NCBI RefSeq assembly: GCF_000341285.1
Contig: NW_005178458.1
Location: 62,001 to 126,000 of the forward strand
Direction of reading: 5' to 3'
Length of the DNA stretch: 64,000 bases
Source of the DNA: Galdieria sulphuraria
Lineage: Eukaryota > Rhodophyta > Bangiophyceae > Galdieriales > Galdieriaceae
A program made the translations under genes and the position numbers. Below, piece after piece: positions 35,153 through 45,128 of this stretch (the stretch's first letter is position 1; every line of letters begins with the position of its first letter). The notes beneath the pieces were generated by a model, which made no database searches, was not told the DNA's origin, and saw only the letters and a list, made by a program, of their open reading frames with translations.

Positions 35153-38100
35153 TTATTCATAAAGACCAGAAAATCGAAATGGTAAATGATCCTTCTTACG
35201 TTGAGAGAAACCTTGCAAGGCCCGAGTCCAGATTCCACTGGGTTTCCAACGCTGTAGATAAGATAGACGATCCAAAACTTGTCTAGCTAAAGATTCCGAT
35301 ACAAATGTTTGTTTGTTTTCAAGATATTCCATCGCATACAACGCTTCCAAACTATATACACTCAAAACGGACTCGTATCTTCGCATTACATAATCATCTG
35401 TGTTCAAATAACCAGTGAGAGGTCGAAGCCACACGGGTCCTAATAAGCAAGTTTCTATATAAATACTCCAAGCAGCAAAAGACCCTGCACCAGGAATTAA
35501 AAATGGTTGCGAACTATTATTCATAGGAAATTCGATGTGGCTCATTCGAGAAACTTGCATTGCTTGACCAGCATCTGCAACAACAATAAGTGGGTCAGCA
35601 AGGCCTTTATATACACTCTTGGAATATTTCGATATAGAGTTGTCGGGAAGACTAACTGGATTCGCACCAAGAACAATGGGTTCCTCATCCAAGCAACTCG
35701 ATGACAAACGTTCATCAATACTAGGTAACTTGTGTAGGCTGTACGAGAAAAACTGCAAAGGATGAGGATTCTCTTTGCTTTTACTAAGATGCCTCCAAAA
35801 TGAATCCACATGTCCACTTTGTGCATTTTGCCACATACTATTCAAATTTTCCTGAACAGATTGACGCACACGTTGCAAGAAATGAGGATATAGTTCATTC
35901 CTGCCTTTGCCATTCCGACTTTTTGACAATGTTGTTGTAGCCTCGTTTCCCATCTCCTTCCATACTTGTGACCAAATATTTTCTATTCTACTGTTGTCCT
36001 CTTTCCAACCTTCTGCAGTTGCACATACAACAGCTTCTCTCGCTACATCTATTACACCCAGTCGCAACCACTCATAAATTGCAGCATATCGCAAAGCACT
36101 GGTAGGTCGAACATTTAAATGCAATGCAAACTTCACAATCCAATCAAATGCCCAAGAACTGCAACCTAAAGAAAGCGCTCCTTTTACTAGTTCATATAAT
36201 GGCAATTGCAATTGACTCAAAGCAATGTTGGCTCTATTCTTTTCTAAAAGACGATAGATTCGTTCCAATGTAGAAAACTGCTGCTGATGATATCCAGTTC
36301 TGATCAACCTTGCCAATAGATAGCCATCTGGTTGCCAGTCTCCTCTTTCCAAGCCTCGAAAAAGAAATTCTAAAAAATCATATGGGACTGAGTCTTGACA
36401 ATTTTCAATCGCTTTTAAAAGCATGACATATACTGAGCTATTTGGATAAAGTCCGTTCTCAATCATCTTCCTTAACAATTCATATCCTCGTTGCAAGTTA
36501 CCTTCCACTCCGGCAGCTGCAATAAGACAAGCAAAAGTATGTTCATTTGGCTCATAACCGTAGAGTAAAATCTCTTCGAAGATCTGTTGGCATAGCGCAA
36601 CGTCATTGACTCGCAAGCAACTCCGCATCCAAATATTCAGTGCTCTCAATGATGGTTTGCCGAGCTTCTCCTTCATTAACCGTATCGACTTACTCACACC
36701 ATTAATATCATTTACTTTGGCATAAGCATTTACCAAAAATTCAAAACTGTCTTCGGTAGGGTTGATTCGAAGGACATTCGCAGCATAAAACAAGATTTCA
36801 TTGGCAACATTTGGGTGACCACCACTTGCTGCAGCTCTTATCATTTCTCTAACAATCCATGCCGTAGGAAATACTCCGGCTCTAAACATCCAGTTATACA
36901 TTTCTGGTAGGTCGGCAAGGATTTTAGCTGCCTCACTATTGTCTGAAGAAAGCAATGGATGACTTGGTTGCACGCGATTGATCATACGCTCACCTCTTGA
37001 ATGTCTAGTGAGCGTACGCATCAACAACTCAAAAGTGTAGTAATTTGGAAGTTTTCCGTATTTGGAATAAAGCCAAAAGACGAGTTTTGCATACTTCCAT
37101 TCTCCACTGTTTTTAGCAACTAGTAAAAGTTGGTCTAAAACTTTCGATGAGATAGGAACATTCCTTCTGGCAATGAATTTCACCGATGCAAGTGCTTCAT
37201 CAATACCAGCACTGTTTGCAATCTCAAAAACAATAGATCTTATTGCGGCATCGCTTGGTCTGTGACCTAGTTGAAGCAAACTATCCAATACGCCTAAAAT
37301 GGAGTTCAATTGTCCATCTCTAGAAACAGCTACTAACAGTTCAGACAGTGCAAAATCACCGTATTTGACATGAAACTCTCTCTGCATACTCTCAAATGTC
37401 CCACAAGCTTCCTGGTAATGATTACTATTCGTAAAAGCACGCATAATTGCAGCAACAGTATATTCATCAGGTCGCAGATCTCGATTCTTCATTTCTTGTA
37501 GAGCATCTAAACTAACATCATGTCGACCTACATGTGATAATCTGCGAAGATAATGATTAAAAAAATTCACTTGAAGCTCCTTGTCTAAGTGGTTGATAAA
37601 AAGCAAGGCCCATTTGCCATGATCCAAAGGGTTCTCACTAATCATTGCTTTGGCTAACTGAAGCCAAGTCACATCCGACGTTTGTTTTCCTGTTGGACAT
37701 TTCAATAAAAGTTGCATTGCTTTGATAACATTTACCAAATGAGTATGAGTCTCATTTGTGTAAATATCAAACAAGACGGAAGCTGTCTCACTATCGAGAT
37801 CATTCTCCGTAGAAAATAAAATATTCGAAATATAATCCACCTGAGGCTCGATTCCCATACCACTATAGCATAGAATAAGTTCGTACAGAACTTTTCTGAC
37901 ATCCTTACATTCTGACCATTCTCTGACTTGAACTAATTTTTCCCATCTTTCCCATAGCAACAAACAATCCCGATATCTTTGCTTCCTGCGCAAAGATTGA
38001 CTAACCTGAAGCATGGTGTGTTGATCAACCAATTGAATAAGCTCATCAGAACTCAATTTGTCCACCATCCAGTTGAAACGGGACTCTTCATTCAAAGCTT

Positions 38101-38590
38101 CTAATATGATAGAATTGAATTGACTACGATCAAGAGACGGTGGATGCAAGGATTCCTCCGATATATTTTCAGGAGTAACTATGCAAACCAATGGGAGCAT
38201 CTGTTTGTATTGAGGGTATCTTTCTTTGAGAATTTCACGTTGCTGAAACCAATCGTCTCTATACAATAGCTTTCTAATGCTTACAAATACTTTCCTTTCG
38301 AAATTTGCCTTTTTGGGATGCTGCTCTCTTTCTTGCTTTCCTTCATCGGTACTAGTCCACTTTGTATGACTTCCTGCTTCACTTTCACCAGGTTCGTTCA
38401 ACGGGACGCTGAAAGTTGAGTCCAAGTTACCTGCATTTCCTAGAGCTCCAGCAAAAGCGAGTGGTTTACAGTGAAAAAATCGAGGTTTCAAGTTGTTTCT
38501 AATATCGGAGCACCATCCTTCTTCTTTACAGAGTCTTCGTCGAGACAAGTAACCAGGCAGTTTTCGAAAGTTACATCTACAACTAGCCAT
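35153..38590 (-). CDS. Large pentatricopeptide-repeat protein, organelle RNA-binding type
   Basis: Intronless, 1145 residues from the ATG at 38590. The N terminus (MASCRCNFRKLPGYLSRRRL) is Arg/Ser-rich, as expected for organelle import. The middle third carries several PPR-like 35-residue units, for example SLDALQEMKNRDLRPDEYTVAAIMRAF, LCQQIFEEILLYGYEPNEHTFACLIAAAG and GYELLRKMIENGLYPNSSVYVMLLKAI. The C-terminal 200 residues lack PPRs and show no known domain (no E, DYW or SMR signature seen). The target RNA cannot be told. The stop lies 41 bp from the convergent malic enzyme stop. Confidence 0.85.
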   Translation of the reverse strand: MASCRCNFRKLPGYLSRRRLCKEEGWCSDIRNNLKPRFFHCKPLAFAGALGNAGNLDSTFSVPLNEPGESEAGSHTKWTSTDEGKQEREQHPKKANFERKVFVSIRKLLYRDDWFQQREILKERYPQYKQMLPLVCIVTPENISEESLHPPSLDRSQFNSIILEALNEESRFNWMVDKLSSDELIQLVDQHTMLQVSQSLRRKQRYRDCLLLWERWEKLVQVREWSECKDVRKVLYELILCYSGMGIEPQVDYISNILFSTENDLDSETASVLFDIYTNETHTHLVNVIKAMQLLLKCPTGKQTSDVTWLQLAKAMISENPLDHGKWALLFINHLDKELQVNFFNHYLRRLSHVGRHDVSLDALQEMKNRDLRPDEYTVAAIMRAFTNSNHYQEACGTFESMQREFHVKYGDFALSELLVAVSRDGQLNSILGVLDSLLQLGHRPSDAAIRSIVFEIANSAGIDEALASVKFIARRNVPISSKVLDQLLLVAKNSGEWKYAKLVFWLYSKYGKLPNYYTFELLMRTLTRHSRGERMINRVQPSHPLLSSDNSEAAKILADLPEMYNWMFRAGVFPTAWIVREMIRAAASGGHPNVANEILFYAANVLRINPTEDSFEFLVNAYAKVNDINGVSKSIRLMKEKLGKPSLRALNIWMRSCLRVNDVALCQQIFEEILLYGYEPNEHTFACLIAAAGVEGNLQRGYELLRKMIENGLYPNSSVYVMLLKAIENCQDSVPYDFLEFLFRGLERGDWQPDGYLLARLIRTGYHQQQFSTLERIYRLLEKNRANIALSQLQLPLYELVKGALSLGCSSWAFDWIVKFALHLNVRPTSALRYAAIYEWLRLGVIDVAREAVVCATAEGWKEDNSRIENIWSQVWKEMGNEATTTLSKSRNGKGRNELYPHFLQRVRQSVQENLNSMWQNAQSGHVDSFWRHLSKSKENPHPLQFFSYSLHKLPSIDERLSSSCLDEEPIVLGANPVSLPDNSISKYSKSVYKGLADPLIVVADAGQAMQVSRMSHIEFPMNNSSQPFLIPGAGSFAAWSIYIETCLLGPVWLRPLTGYLNTDDYVMRRYESVLSVYSLEALYAMEYLENKQTFVSESLARQVLDRLSYLQRWKPSGIWTRALQGFSQRKKDHLPFRFSGLYE

Positions 38591-39067
38591 GAACAAAGAA
38601 AAGGAAAAAACAGTATATGCTACTATCTGCCTATTCCAACATATATTCCTCAACTTTCCAAATACTTCACACTCTGTAACGATTTACAGAGCGCCAAGAG
38701 CAGCTACTCAAAAAGAGTTTTGCATTGTAAGCCAACTGTAAATCAATTTCATGAGCGTTTGTTAGAACAGCAACTTTAGTCCAGCAAAAGTCTTGGTAAA
38801 GGATTGACAAGATATGAATACAGGAGAAGATTCTCTTTAGTATTGTACGGTACACTCAAAGAACTTGTCCTATTGAGAAAACCTAATATCCATTGAGCAA
38901 ATTGAAGTGTGTTGAGCACTAGAAAGGGCAATAAAAATATCTCAATTTCAACTCAGTAGGTTCTTAGAGTGGTTTCCATAGGATTGTATATTCTCACTAT
39001 GCAAATTAGGGAAAGGCACTCTGTCCTACGCATTGAGAATAGTCTAAAGGCATTTTAATAAAATGGT
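38591..39067. other. Intergenic
   Basis: This 477 bp spacer lies between two same-strand PPR-type genes. It must contain the promoter of the upstream-facing large PPR gene. No coding frame supported. Confidence 0.45.
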
Positions 39068-40759
39068 TCAACTAACAAACATATGCACTAACGATTGAGC
39101 ATCATGAAAACATTGTGAAAAATAAGGAAATGTCTTGGTAAAAGTATTTGCCAATATGTCTTTTGAGGTATTGCTATCCACATCTCCTACTTCCCGCAAC
39201 TTTTTAGAAAAGTCTTCCAATATATTGGCATTCAAACTAGTATTCTCAATCAGAGAAGGAAGCAATCTTTCTGGATTATCCTTGTTATTGAGAAAACTAG
39301 CAATCAGCAAAGCCTTGGCTTCGTTTTCTTCCAAAGTCACCTGACTATTGTTACAACGCCTCAAAAACTCCTCCACTTTCTTAATATCTGAAAGAAAGTC
39401 AGCAGCAGCATCCTTACTAAATGAAAATACAAACTTGTCAGAACAAAGGGAACTAAACATAGTAGCGATGAATAATGAAAATGAATGACTATCTCGTTCG
39501 ATTTCATAGTGGCTAAAACTATCCCAGGCTATCTGAGCCAAATCAAATCTTCTAGTCTTTACGCATCCTAAAAGTATAGCATTCAAGCTATTGGTATCGA
39601 AATCTAAGGATTTCTCTCTTCGATGTCTCCAAGTTCGAAAACTTTGATATACATGTCCATGAAAACTGGCAAAAGTTGCCAAACAATTGGAAGATTCAAG
39701 ATCCAATTTCCTACCACTTTTTACAACATCGCCATGAAAAGTTACAATTCTTTCCATTCGAAAAGGAGCAACTGCTAATTCTCCCATGACCAGAAAGAGT
39801 GTCGGACATAATGTGAATACTCCTCTTGATTCCCACTTTCCCAACTGTTCAAAGCCTTGCCGAAACTTGTCACGGAAAATTAACGCCGCTAGATAGAGAC
39901 TATAAGAATACTCATTGGGAGTCAACTGAAAGCGATTCATCTTTCTCAAAAATTCCATCACATCTCTATATCGACGTGCTTGAAAAGAGGAAAACATAAA
40001 TGCGTTGTACAATGAAGTATCCATAGAAACACCAGAGCGATCTGCCATATCCAACAAATTCTTTATGTGAGGCTCTCTACGTTTCTTTTCCAAAACACTT
40101 AGAACCAACTTGATATGTTCGGCCTCAGGAATGACACCACAGTTTACCAGTTTCTCGAGACATTCAAATAAAGAGGAAACCGAATCGGCAGCAGCACATA
40201 CTTGTAACACTTTGAGACCCATTTCTGGTGTAGCACTAGACCCAGCAATATGGAGAATGCGGATGGCTTTCTGTGGGTCTTTAACCAGAAGATAAATGTT
40301 CAAAGCCCTTTCTATACTGGCGTCCTCCGATGTCTCTCGTTGAAACACATAATCATAAACAGTAGCAAGTTGTTGTAACTGAGTTTGGGATAGTCTTTCA
40401 TAAGGAATGAGGTCGAGTTCATATGGTTGAAAAGTAGCTTTTCCTGGTACTGAACAAACGAGCCTTATAGCTTGCTCCAAATCGTCTTTTTCTAGCGCTT
40501 TTTTAAGAGCACTGGTAAGTGATCTTCGAGCAGAACTCAAAATCTCTGTCGTAGAAGCTCTATTTTCTGTTACTTTTAGGGCTTCCTCGTTACTAGTAGC
40601 CAACGTGCGATACTTGGGCCCACTTTGTGAACAAAGCCCAACTACATAACAAGGTTGAAAGCGATATAAACTACTGAAATGTTTTATATACTTCCTTATA
40701 TTAGAGCTTTCTTTTACAAACAGCTTCCTACTTTGTAAGATATTCCACGAAAACTTCAT
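39068..40759 (-). CDS. PPR-like helical-repeat protein, probably mitochondrial or plastid
   Basis: Intronless, 563 residues from the ATG at 40759. The N terminus (MKFSWNILQSRKLFVKESSN) is basic and hydroxylated. Degenerate PPR/TPR-like units appear, such as TSLYNAFMFSSFQARRYRDVMEFLRKMNRFQLTPNEYSYSLYLAAL and TNSLNAILLGCVKTRRFDLAQIAWD. The Ser/Asn-rich C terminus has no catalytic domain that I recognise. It sits next to the larger PPR gene on the same strand; the two do not look like recent duplicates. R-rich WRHRREKS near residue 390 may contact RNA, which is inference. Confidence 0.75.
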   Translation of the reverse strand: MKFSWNILQSRKLFVKESSNIRKYIKHFSSLYRFQPCYVVGLCSQSGPKYRTLATSNEEALKVTENRASTTEILSSARRSLTSALKKALEKDDLEQAIRLVCSVPGKATFQPYELDLIPYERLSQTQLQQLATVYDYVFQRETSEDASIERALNIYLLVKDPQKAIRILHIAGSSATPEMGLKVLQVCAAADSVSSLFECLEKLVNCGVIPEAEHIKLVLSVLEKKRREPHIKNLLDMADRSGVSMDTSLYNAFMFSSFQARRYRDVMEFLRKMNRFQLTPNEYSYSLYLAALIFRDKFRQGFEQLGKWESRGVFTLCPTLFLVMGELAVAPFRMERIVTFHGDVVKSGRKLDLESSNCLATFASFHGHVYQSFRTWRHRREKSLDFDTNSLNAILLGCVKTRRFDLAQIAWDSFSHYEIERDSHSFSLFIATMFSSLCSDKFVFSFSKDAAADFLSDIKKVEEFLRRCNNSQVTLEENEAKALLIASFLNNKDNPERLLPSLIENTSLNANILEDFSKKLREVGDVDSNTSKDILANTFTKTFPYFSQCFHDAQSLVHMFVS

Positions 40760-41101
40760 ATCGTTTCAATGCTATCGATGAAGAGAATTAATCTAATTAT
40801 TGAAAGAAACTTATAGGAGAATAAAGACATATGATGTCTCAATGGTAGAGAACCCTAGAAGACTTGTTCTGTTGCTTGATAAATATTCATAACGGTTGTG
40901 TAATGATAAAACAATCACATATGTTCCCTTCTTATGAAACCTATTTTGCTTTATTATTTCTTATTCAGTGAAAATTTCACTTTCTCTCATTGAAAGTTGC
41001 AATCTCTTTCAAGTTTTTTAGAAACTTTTATTTGAATAGTTGTAAAGAACAAATGAATTTTGAAATAATACGGGAAAAGCGTTGGATGACTCTTCGTTGG
41101 A
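40760..41101. other. Divergent promoter region
   Basis: This 342 bp region lies between the starts of the PPR-like gene (-) and the Mpv17 family gene (+). It is A+T-rich and no gene is seen. A + strand frame from 40990 runs into the Mpv17 exon in a different phase. Confidence 0.45.
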
Positions 41102-42015
41102 ATGCAAGTCCATTCCAGCAGTATGTATTCGTTTCTAGTGAATGGAGTTTTCCAACATGTTTTGGTTCCGTATTCTTATCGATATAGCAGTTGTAGGAAT
41201 AAGACAAATACTCAACGAGAATATGTCAACGTGACTTGTGCTTTGGGAAGACACTTGATCCGATTCCCGAATTGGAGAGACAATAAGTTGAATATTCTTT
41301 CGGGAGAATATTTTGGATCAAGTAAAAATATTTTGTTGCGTGGTGACAGCAACGCATTTGGTGGAAATAATGGCGGTGGTAACAACTCAGGTCATAACCA
41401 ACGCAATCAGGGTCCAGAAGGTGGTAACAATCCCTTTGTGTCTCTTTACTTGAGTTACATCTCAGCTTTAGAAGAAAGACCTATCTTGACCAAGGCTATT
41501 ACAACTTCCTTGATCAATGCATTTAGTGACTTGGTAGCACAGTGGCTAGAACAAAGAGGGCAATCGTTGTTCCACTGGAATATTCGAAGAACTTTTGCTT
41601 TAGGTTTTTGGGGTTTTATCTTTATGGGACCTTTTTTCCATAACTGGTATTTAATACTGGAGCGTCTCTTTCCAAGTGGTCGATGGGCTTTTTTGAAAAA
41701 GATTATCTTGGATCAAGTAAGTTTCTATTTCTCCATACTTGTCTATAAGTGAACTTGATTCAGACCTTTGCTGCTGCATTCTTTAATATAACCTTTTTCT
41801 TGGGTACTGGATTTTTGGAAGGTCATAACTGGCATCTGATTGTAGACAAGTTGAGACACAAATTCTGGCCAACTATGTATGCCAACTGGAGAGTTTGGCC
41901 TCTTGTTCAGTGCATAACTTTTACAGTGATTCCTTTAACATTTCGGGTTTTGTGGGTGAATGTGGTTACTGTCATGTGGGTCATTTATTTTTCAAGTTTG
42001 GCTCATTCTCATTAA
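41102..42015 (+). CDS. Mpv17/PMP22 family membrane protein
   Basis: Exons 41102-41716 and 41764-42015 are joined at phase 0; 288 residues. The C-terminal 190 residues show the family: YLSYISALEERPILTKAITTSLINAFSDLVAQ, then FMGPFFHNWYLILERLFP and the signature FWPTMYANWRVWPLVQCITFTVIPLTFR. Four membrane helices are expected. The N-terminal 90 residues are basic and hydroxylated and end in a Gly/Asn-rich linker (GGNNGGGNNSGHNQRNQG), consistent with a targeting peptide to plastid or mitochondrion. Family members affect organelle membrane permeability and mtDNA maintenance; the exact role is not known. The start is the first ATG of the frame and is not strongly supported. Confidence 0.85.
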
Positions 42016-42263
42016 GAATATATTCACACGTCTCTTGACAAGTTCAATGAGACCACGCAAAAGAACTTTGAGGTTTCTTTATCTTTGGAAGAAATATCTG
42101 CGGATTGAAATAAAGGATTTCGTTTGTTCCTATCTGGTGACGAACGCTAAAATTGTCATCCATGCACTGTTCTACACAAGTTTCAAGCATCTGAAAAACA
42201 AATACTTTTATTATACTAAAAACAAACATTGACACTCTCTCATTTTTGCAATACAAATAATAC

Positions 42264-42951
42264 TCAAGCATCTGACACTGCAACTGGTTTGTCGAACCGA
42301 CGATCGGACTTTAAGAATGCAGCAATATGAGAACGATTTTTCATCTGATTATGAATTCCCTTTAGCTTAGGATAAGAATCAAGTATCGTCTTCTATGAAA
42401 CAATGTGAATTTCCAATTCAACTAGAACAGTACTGATCTCATCTCACCTCTTCTCTCAAAAGAATGTCCAACACCTCAAACATATAATAATCTGCAAGAG
42501 TAGGCTCATTACAAACAACAAACTTATTTCCTCTGCGATTCACAAACTTTTCTACCAATTCTAACTTTCCTTTTGCTTCTTGTACAAAGATATCCATTTT
42601 CTGTTTCCGTTGAGGATCATATATGTGCTTTAGGTATATGCTATGGATATCGACAGCCATATCAAACAGCATATCGTTTAAAGCCTTCTCTTCATCTGTT
42701 TTTCCATATTTGTCATGTTTTCTGGCCAAGTATCTTGCAATCGCTCCGCTCTGAGCCAGGTGTAGGTTGCCATCTTGAAAAATCGGAAACTGTCCAAAAG
42801 GAAGTTTCTCTGTACCACTATGTTTGGCTTTATAACTTTCCCAGTCTTCAAAATTGACTATCTTGCTTTCATATGGTATTTTAAGGTCTTCTAGAAATAG
42901 GCGAATATGTTCAGCTCTTCCTCGAATAGGAAAGTAAGTTAGTTGATACAT
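42264..42951 (-). CDS. Glutathione S-transferase, sigma/alpha-like
   Basis: Exons 42951-42448 and 42392-42264 are joined at phase 0; 210 residues, a normal GST length. The N terminus has the Tyr6-type active site in LTYFPIRGRAEHIR. The glutathione-site block PFGQFPIF...LAQSGAIARYLARKH is typical of sigma/pi/alpha classes, and the helical C-terminal domain includes NEPTLADYYMFEVLD. There is no targeting peptide. The start codon is 23 bp from the first ATG of the divergent glutathionyl-hydroquinone reductase gene. Confidence 0.93.
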
Positions 42952-42974
42952 TTCGGAGTAGAAAATGAAAATCG

Positions 42975-44267
42975 ATGACTTTTGTCCATGGGATGTGGAG
43001 TATTCCTCTAAAGAAGAACTGTGTGAGACTCGTGATTGGAAAAAGGTGTCTCAAGAGAACGCATAGTTTGAATATCTTCATGGACAGCAAACAACAACAT
43101 AAGGCTGCATTGGACGATGTCAATCAAAAGGGTCACTTTGTTCGAAGAGAGTCCCAGTTCCGCAACTGGATTTCAAGAGAAAAAATAGCAGACTTTGCAG
43201 CAGAGCCTTGTAGATATCACTTATATGTTTCTCTGGCTTGTCCTTGGGCCCATAGAACACTAATTGTACGTAAACTGAAAGGCTTGGAACCTGTCATAGG
43301 TTGTACTGTAGTACACTATCATATGGACAGCATGGGCTGGAGATTTATAGAACCAGGAGAGAAGGTTCCTTTCTGTACTCCTGATGAAATAAATGGCGCC
43401 AAAAGACTCCGGGACATTTATTTTCAAGTAGATCCTGGATATGACGGAAGGTTTACGGTACCTTTGTTGTGGGATAAGAAAAGGAAGACCATAGTGAACA
43501 ACGGTGAGTCACCCTTTGTTGTCAGAAGAAGCTCAACGCGGATGGTTGTTATTAGAGTCTGCAGAAATTATTCGAATGTTAAATAGCGAATTTAACGAAT
43601 TTGCTGAAAATCCAGCTTTGGATTTATATCCAGCGGAACTAACATCCAAAATTGACGCTATCAACGGTGTTATATACGAAGTAGGTTGTTTCTCTTTGGA
43701 TGAGAAAAGTACTGAAGAGTTACAGAATGTAAACAATGGAGTTTACAAGGCAGGTTTTGCTCGCACACAGGAAGCTTATGAAGAGGCAGTTACCACTTTG
43801 TTTCATGAACTTGAACATTTGGAACAAATACTTTCTAAATCTCGTTATCTTTGTGGAAACCAAGTGACTGAAGCTGATATTCGATTATTTACAACTCTCA
43901 TTCGATTTGATGCCGTTTACCAATATCATTTTAAATGTAATCTGAGGCCTTTATACTCGTTTCCCAATTTGCATGGGTTTGATACTTTTTTCATAAGTTA
44001 CCATCAAGAATATTTTACTTGTACTTAGGTTCACTTTGGACATGTATCAGTTACCAGGTGTCAAAGAAACCGTTTCTTTCGAGCATATTAAGAAACATTA
44101 TTACATGAGTCATCCGGTATGGTTGTTGTTTTAGATGTGTAGAGGTAGAAATATCTAACAATCCGGGTTTGTGGTTGAAATAGACGATTAATCCTTTTGG
44201 TATAGTTCCAATGGGTCCTAAACTGGACTTTTCTGTTTCTCACAATCGAGATACTCAATTTTCATAA
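42975..44267 (+). CDS. Glutathionyl-hydroquinone reductase (ECM4/YqjG type)
   Basis: Reduces glutathionyl-hydroquinones using glutathione. Exons 42975-43503, 43556-43976, 44029-44116 and 44184-44267 give 373 residues. The catalytic Cys89 lies in SLACPWAHRT, and typical blocks are GRFTVPLLWDKK, IVNNESAEIIRMLN, CGNQVTEADIRLF and a C-terminal HYYMSHPTINPFGIVPMGP. The first 35 residues are basic (KKNCVRLVIGKRCLKRTH) and could target mitochondria; an alternative start at the ATG at 43080 (MDSKQQHKAALDD) gives the core enzyme only. It is paired head to head with a GST and its stop is 30 bp from a convergent gene. Confidence 0.9.
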
Positions 44268-44297
44268 ATCAGACTTTGTTCAACTGAAATAGAGCCT

Positions 44298-44783
44298 TTA
44301 TTCTTCTTCGGCTATAGTACTACACATTTGAATGGTCCATTCATTGATAGACAACCTCGATAAGAGACTGCTCAGTTCTTCTCGAGATAGACGTCTTCTT
44401 CTAGTAGGTGTTGCCAAAGCACAACTATCTAAACATCCCAGGCATTCATTCTCACTCTCCTGAACTTCTTTATCTGGAATTTTATAAGAGGAGTCCTTGG
44501 AAGTTGTATATTTGGACAGATGCCCTTTACCTTGCCTGCATTGGAATATTTGTTTGAGACTATGCTGCAAACTTTTTTTTGTTTTTCGTTTTGTTGTAAC
44601 TGATGATTTGCCGTCTTTTCTATCCTTTTCACTCAAGTCTACACCAAAGCAGGACTGGGTCCTATCCTTATTGAAAACCAAGTGCATTATACACAGCATC
44701 AACACTCCAAGATAGGAACAACTCTCTGACAGTCCGATCAATTGAAAAGGAATACTGTTACAGATGACAGACATCCATCCCAT
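44298..44783 (-). CDS. Small unknown protein with N-terminal membrane segment
   Basis: Intronless, 161 residues from the ATG at 44783. I do not recognise it. The first 40 residues contain one hydrophobic stretch (SYLGVLMLCIMHLVF) that may span a membrane or act as a signal anchor. A Lys/Ser-rich middle follows, then a Cys-containing segment (ECLGCLDSCALATP), and an Arg run (TRRRRLSREELSSLLSRL) whose end is amphipathic. It lies 30 bp from the convergent reductase stop, so coding could be questioned, but the frame is long for this context. Confidence 0.45.
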   Translation of the reverse strand: MGWMSVICNSIPFQLIGLSESCSYLGVLMLCIMHLVFNKDRTQSCFGVDLSEKDRKDGKSSVTTKRKTKKSLQHSLKQIFQCRQGKGHLSKYTTSKDSSYKIPDKEVQESENECLGCLDSCALATPTRRRRLSREELSSLLSRLSINEWTIQMCSTIAEEE

Positions 44784-45128
44784 TGGAAGAAAATTGACTT
44801 TTCATTAAGAAACGGTAGAGAATCTCCAGGGACCGGGTCAGTTGCGGGTCAAAGAATTTTTTGGATGTGGCATTTATCAAACCAATACTGAAATTCTGCC
44901 ACGTTGTACGCGCCCCCATGTAAAGACTCTTTATAGCAACTTTTGTATGCTTATCAACTTTGTAATAGCGTTACAAGTTGTGAAATATGGGCTTGTATAT
45001 CTCTTAACAACCTATTCAATGGATAACAACACAAAGGAATCATGGACTCGTATCTTCGTGGTTTATTCACCTTTTATTTTCCAAATGGGTGGTGATTCAC
45101 ATGGATAGAACAAGTTACACGACCAGCA
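44784..45128. other. Intergenic
   Basis: This 345 bp spacer lies between the metallopeptidase 3' end and the start of the small unknown gene, both on the - strand. A short + strand frame at 44842-45108 has no recognisable relative. Confidence 0.4.

Noticed and set aside
38471-38779. 102-codon + strand frame
   Set aside because: It is antisense to the PPR start and has no recognisable domain.
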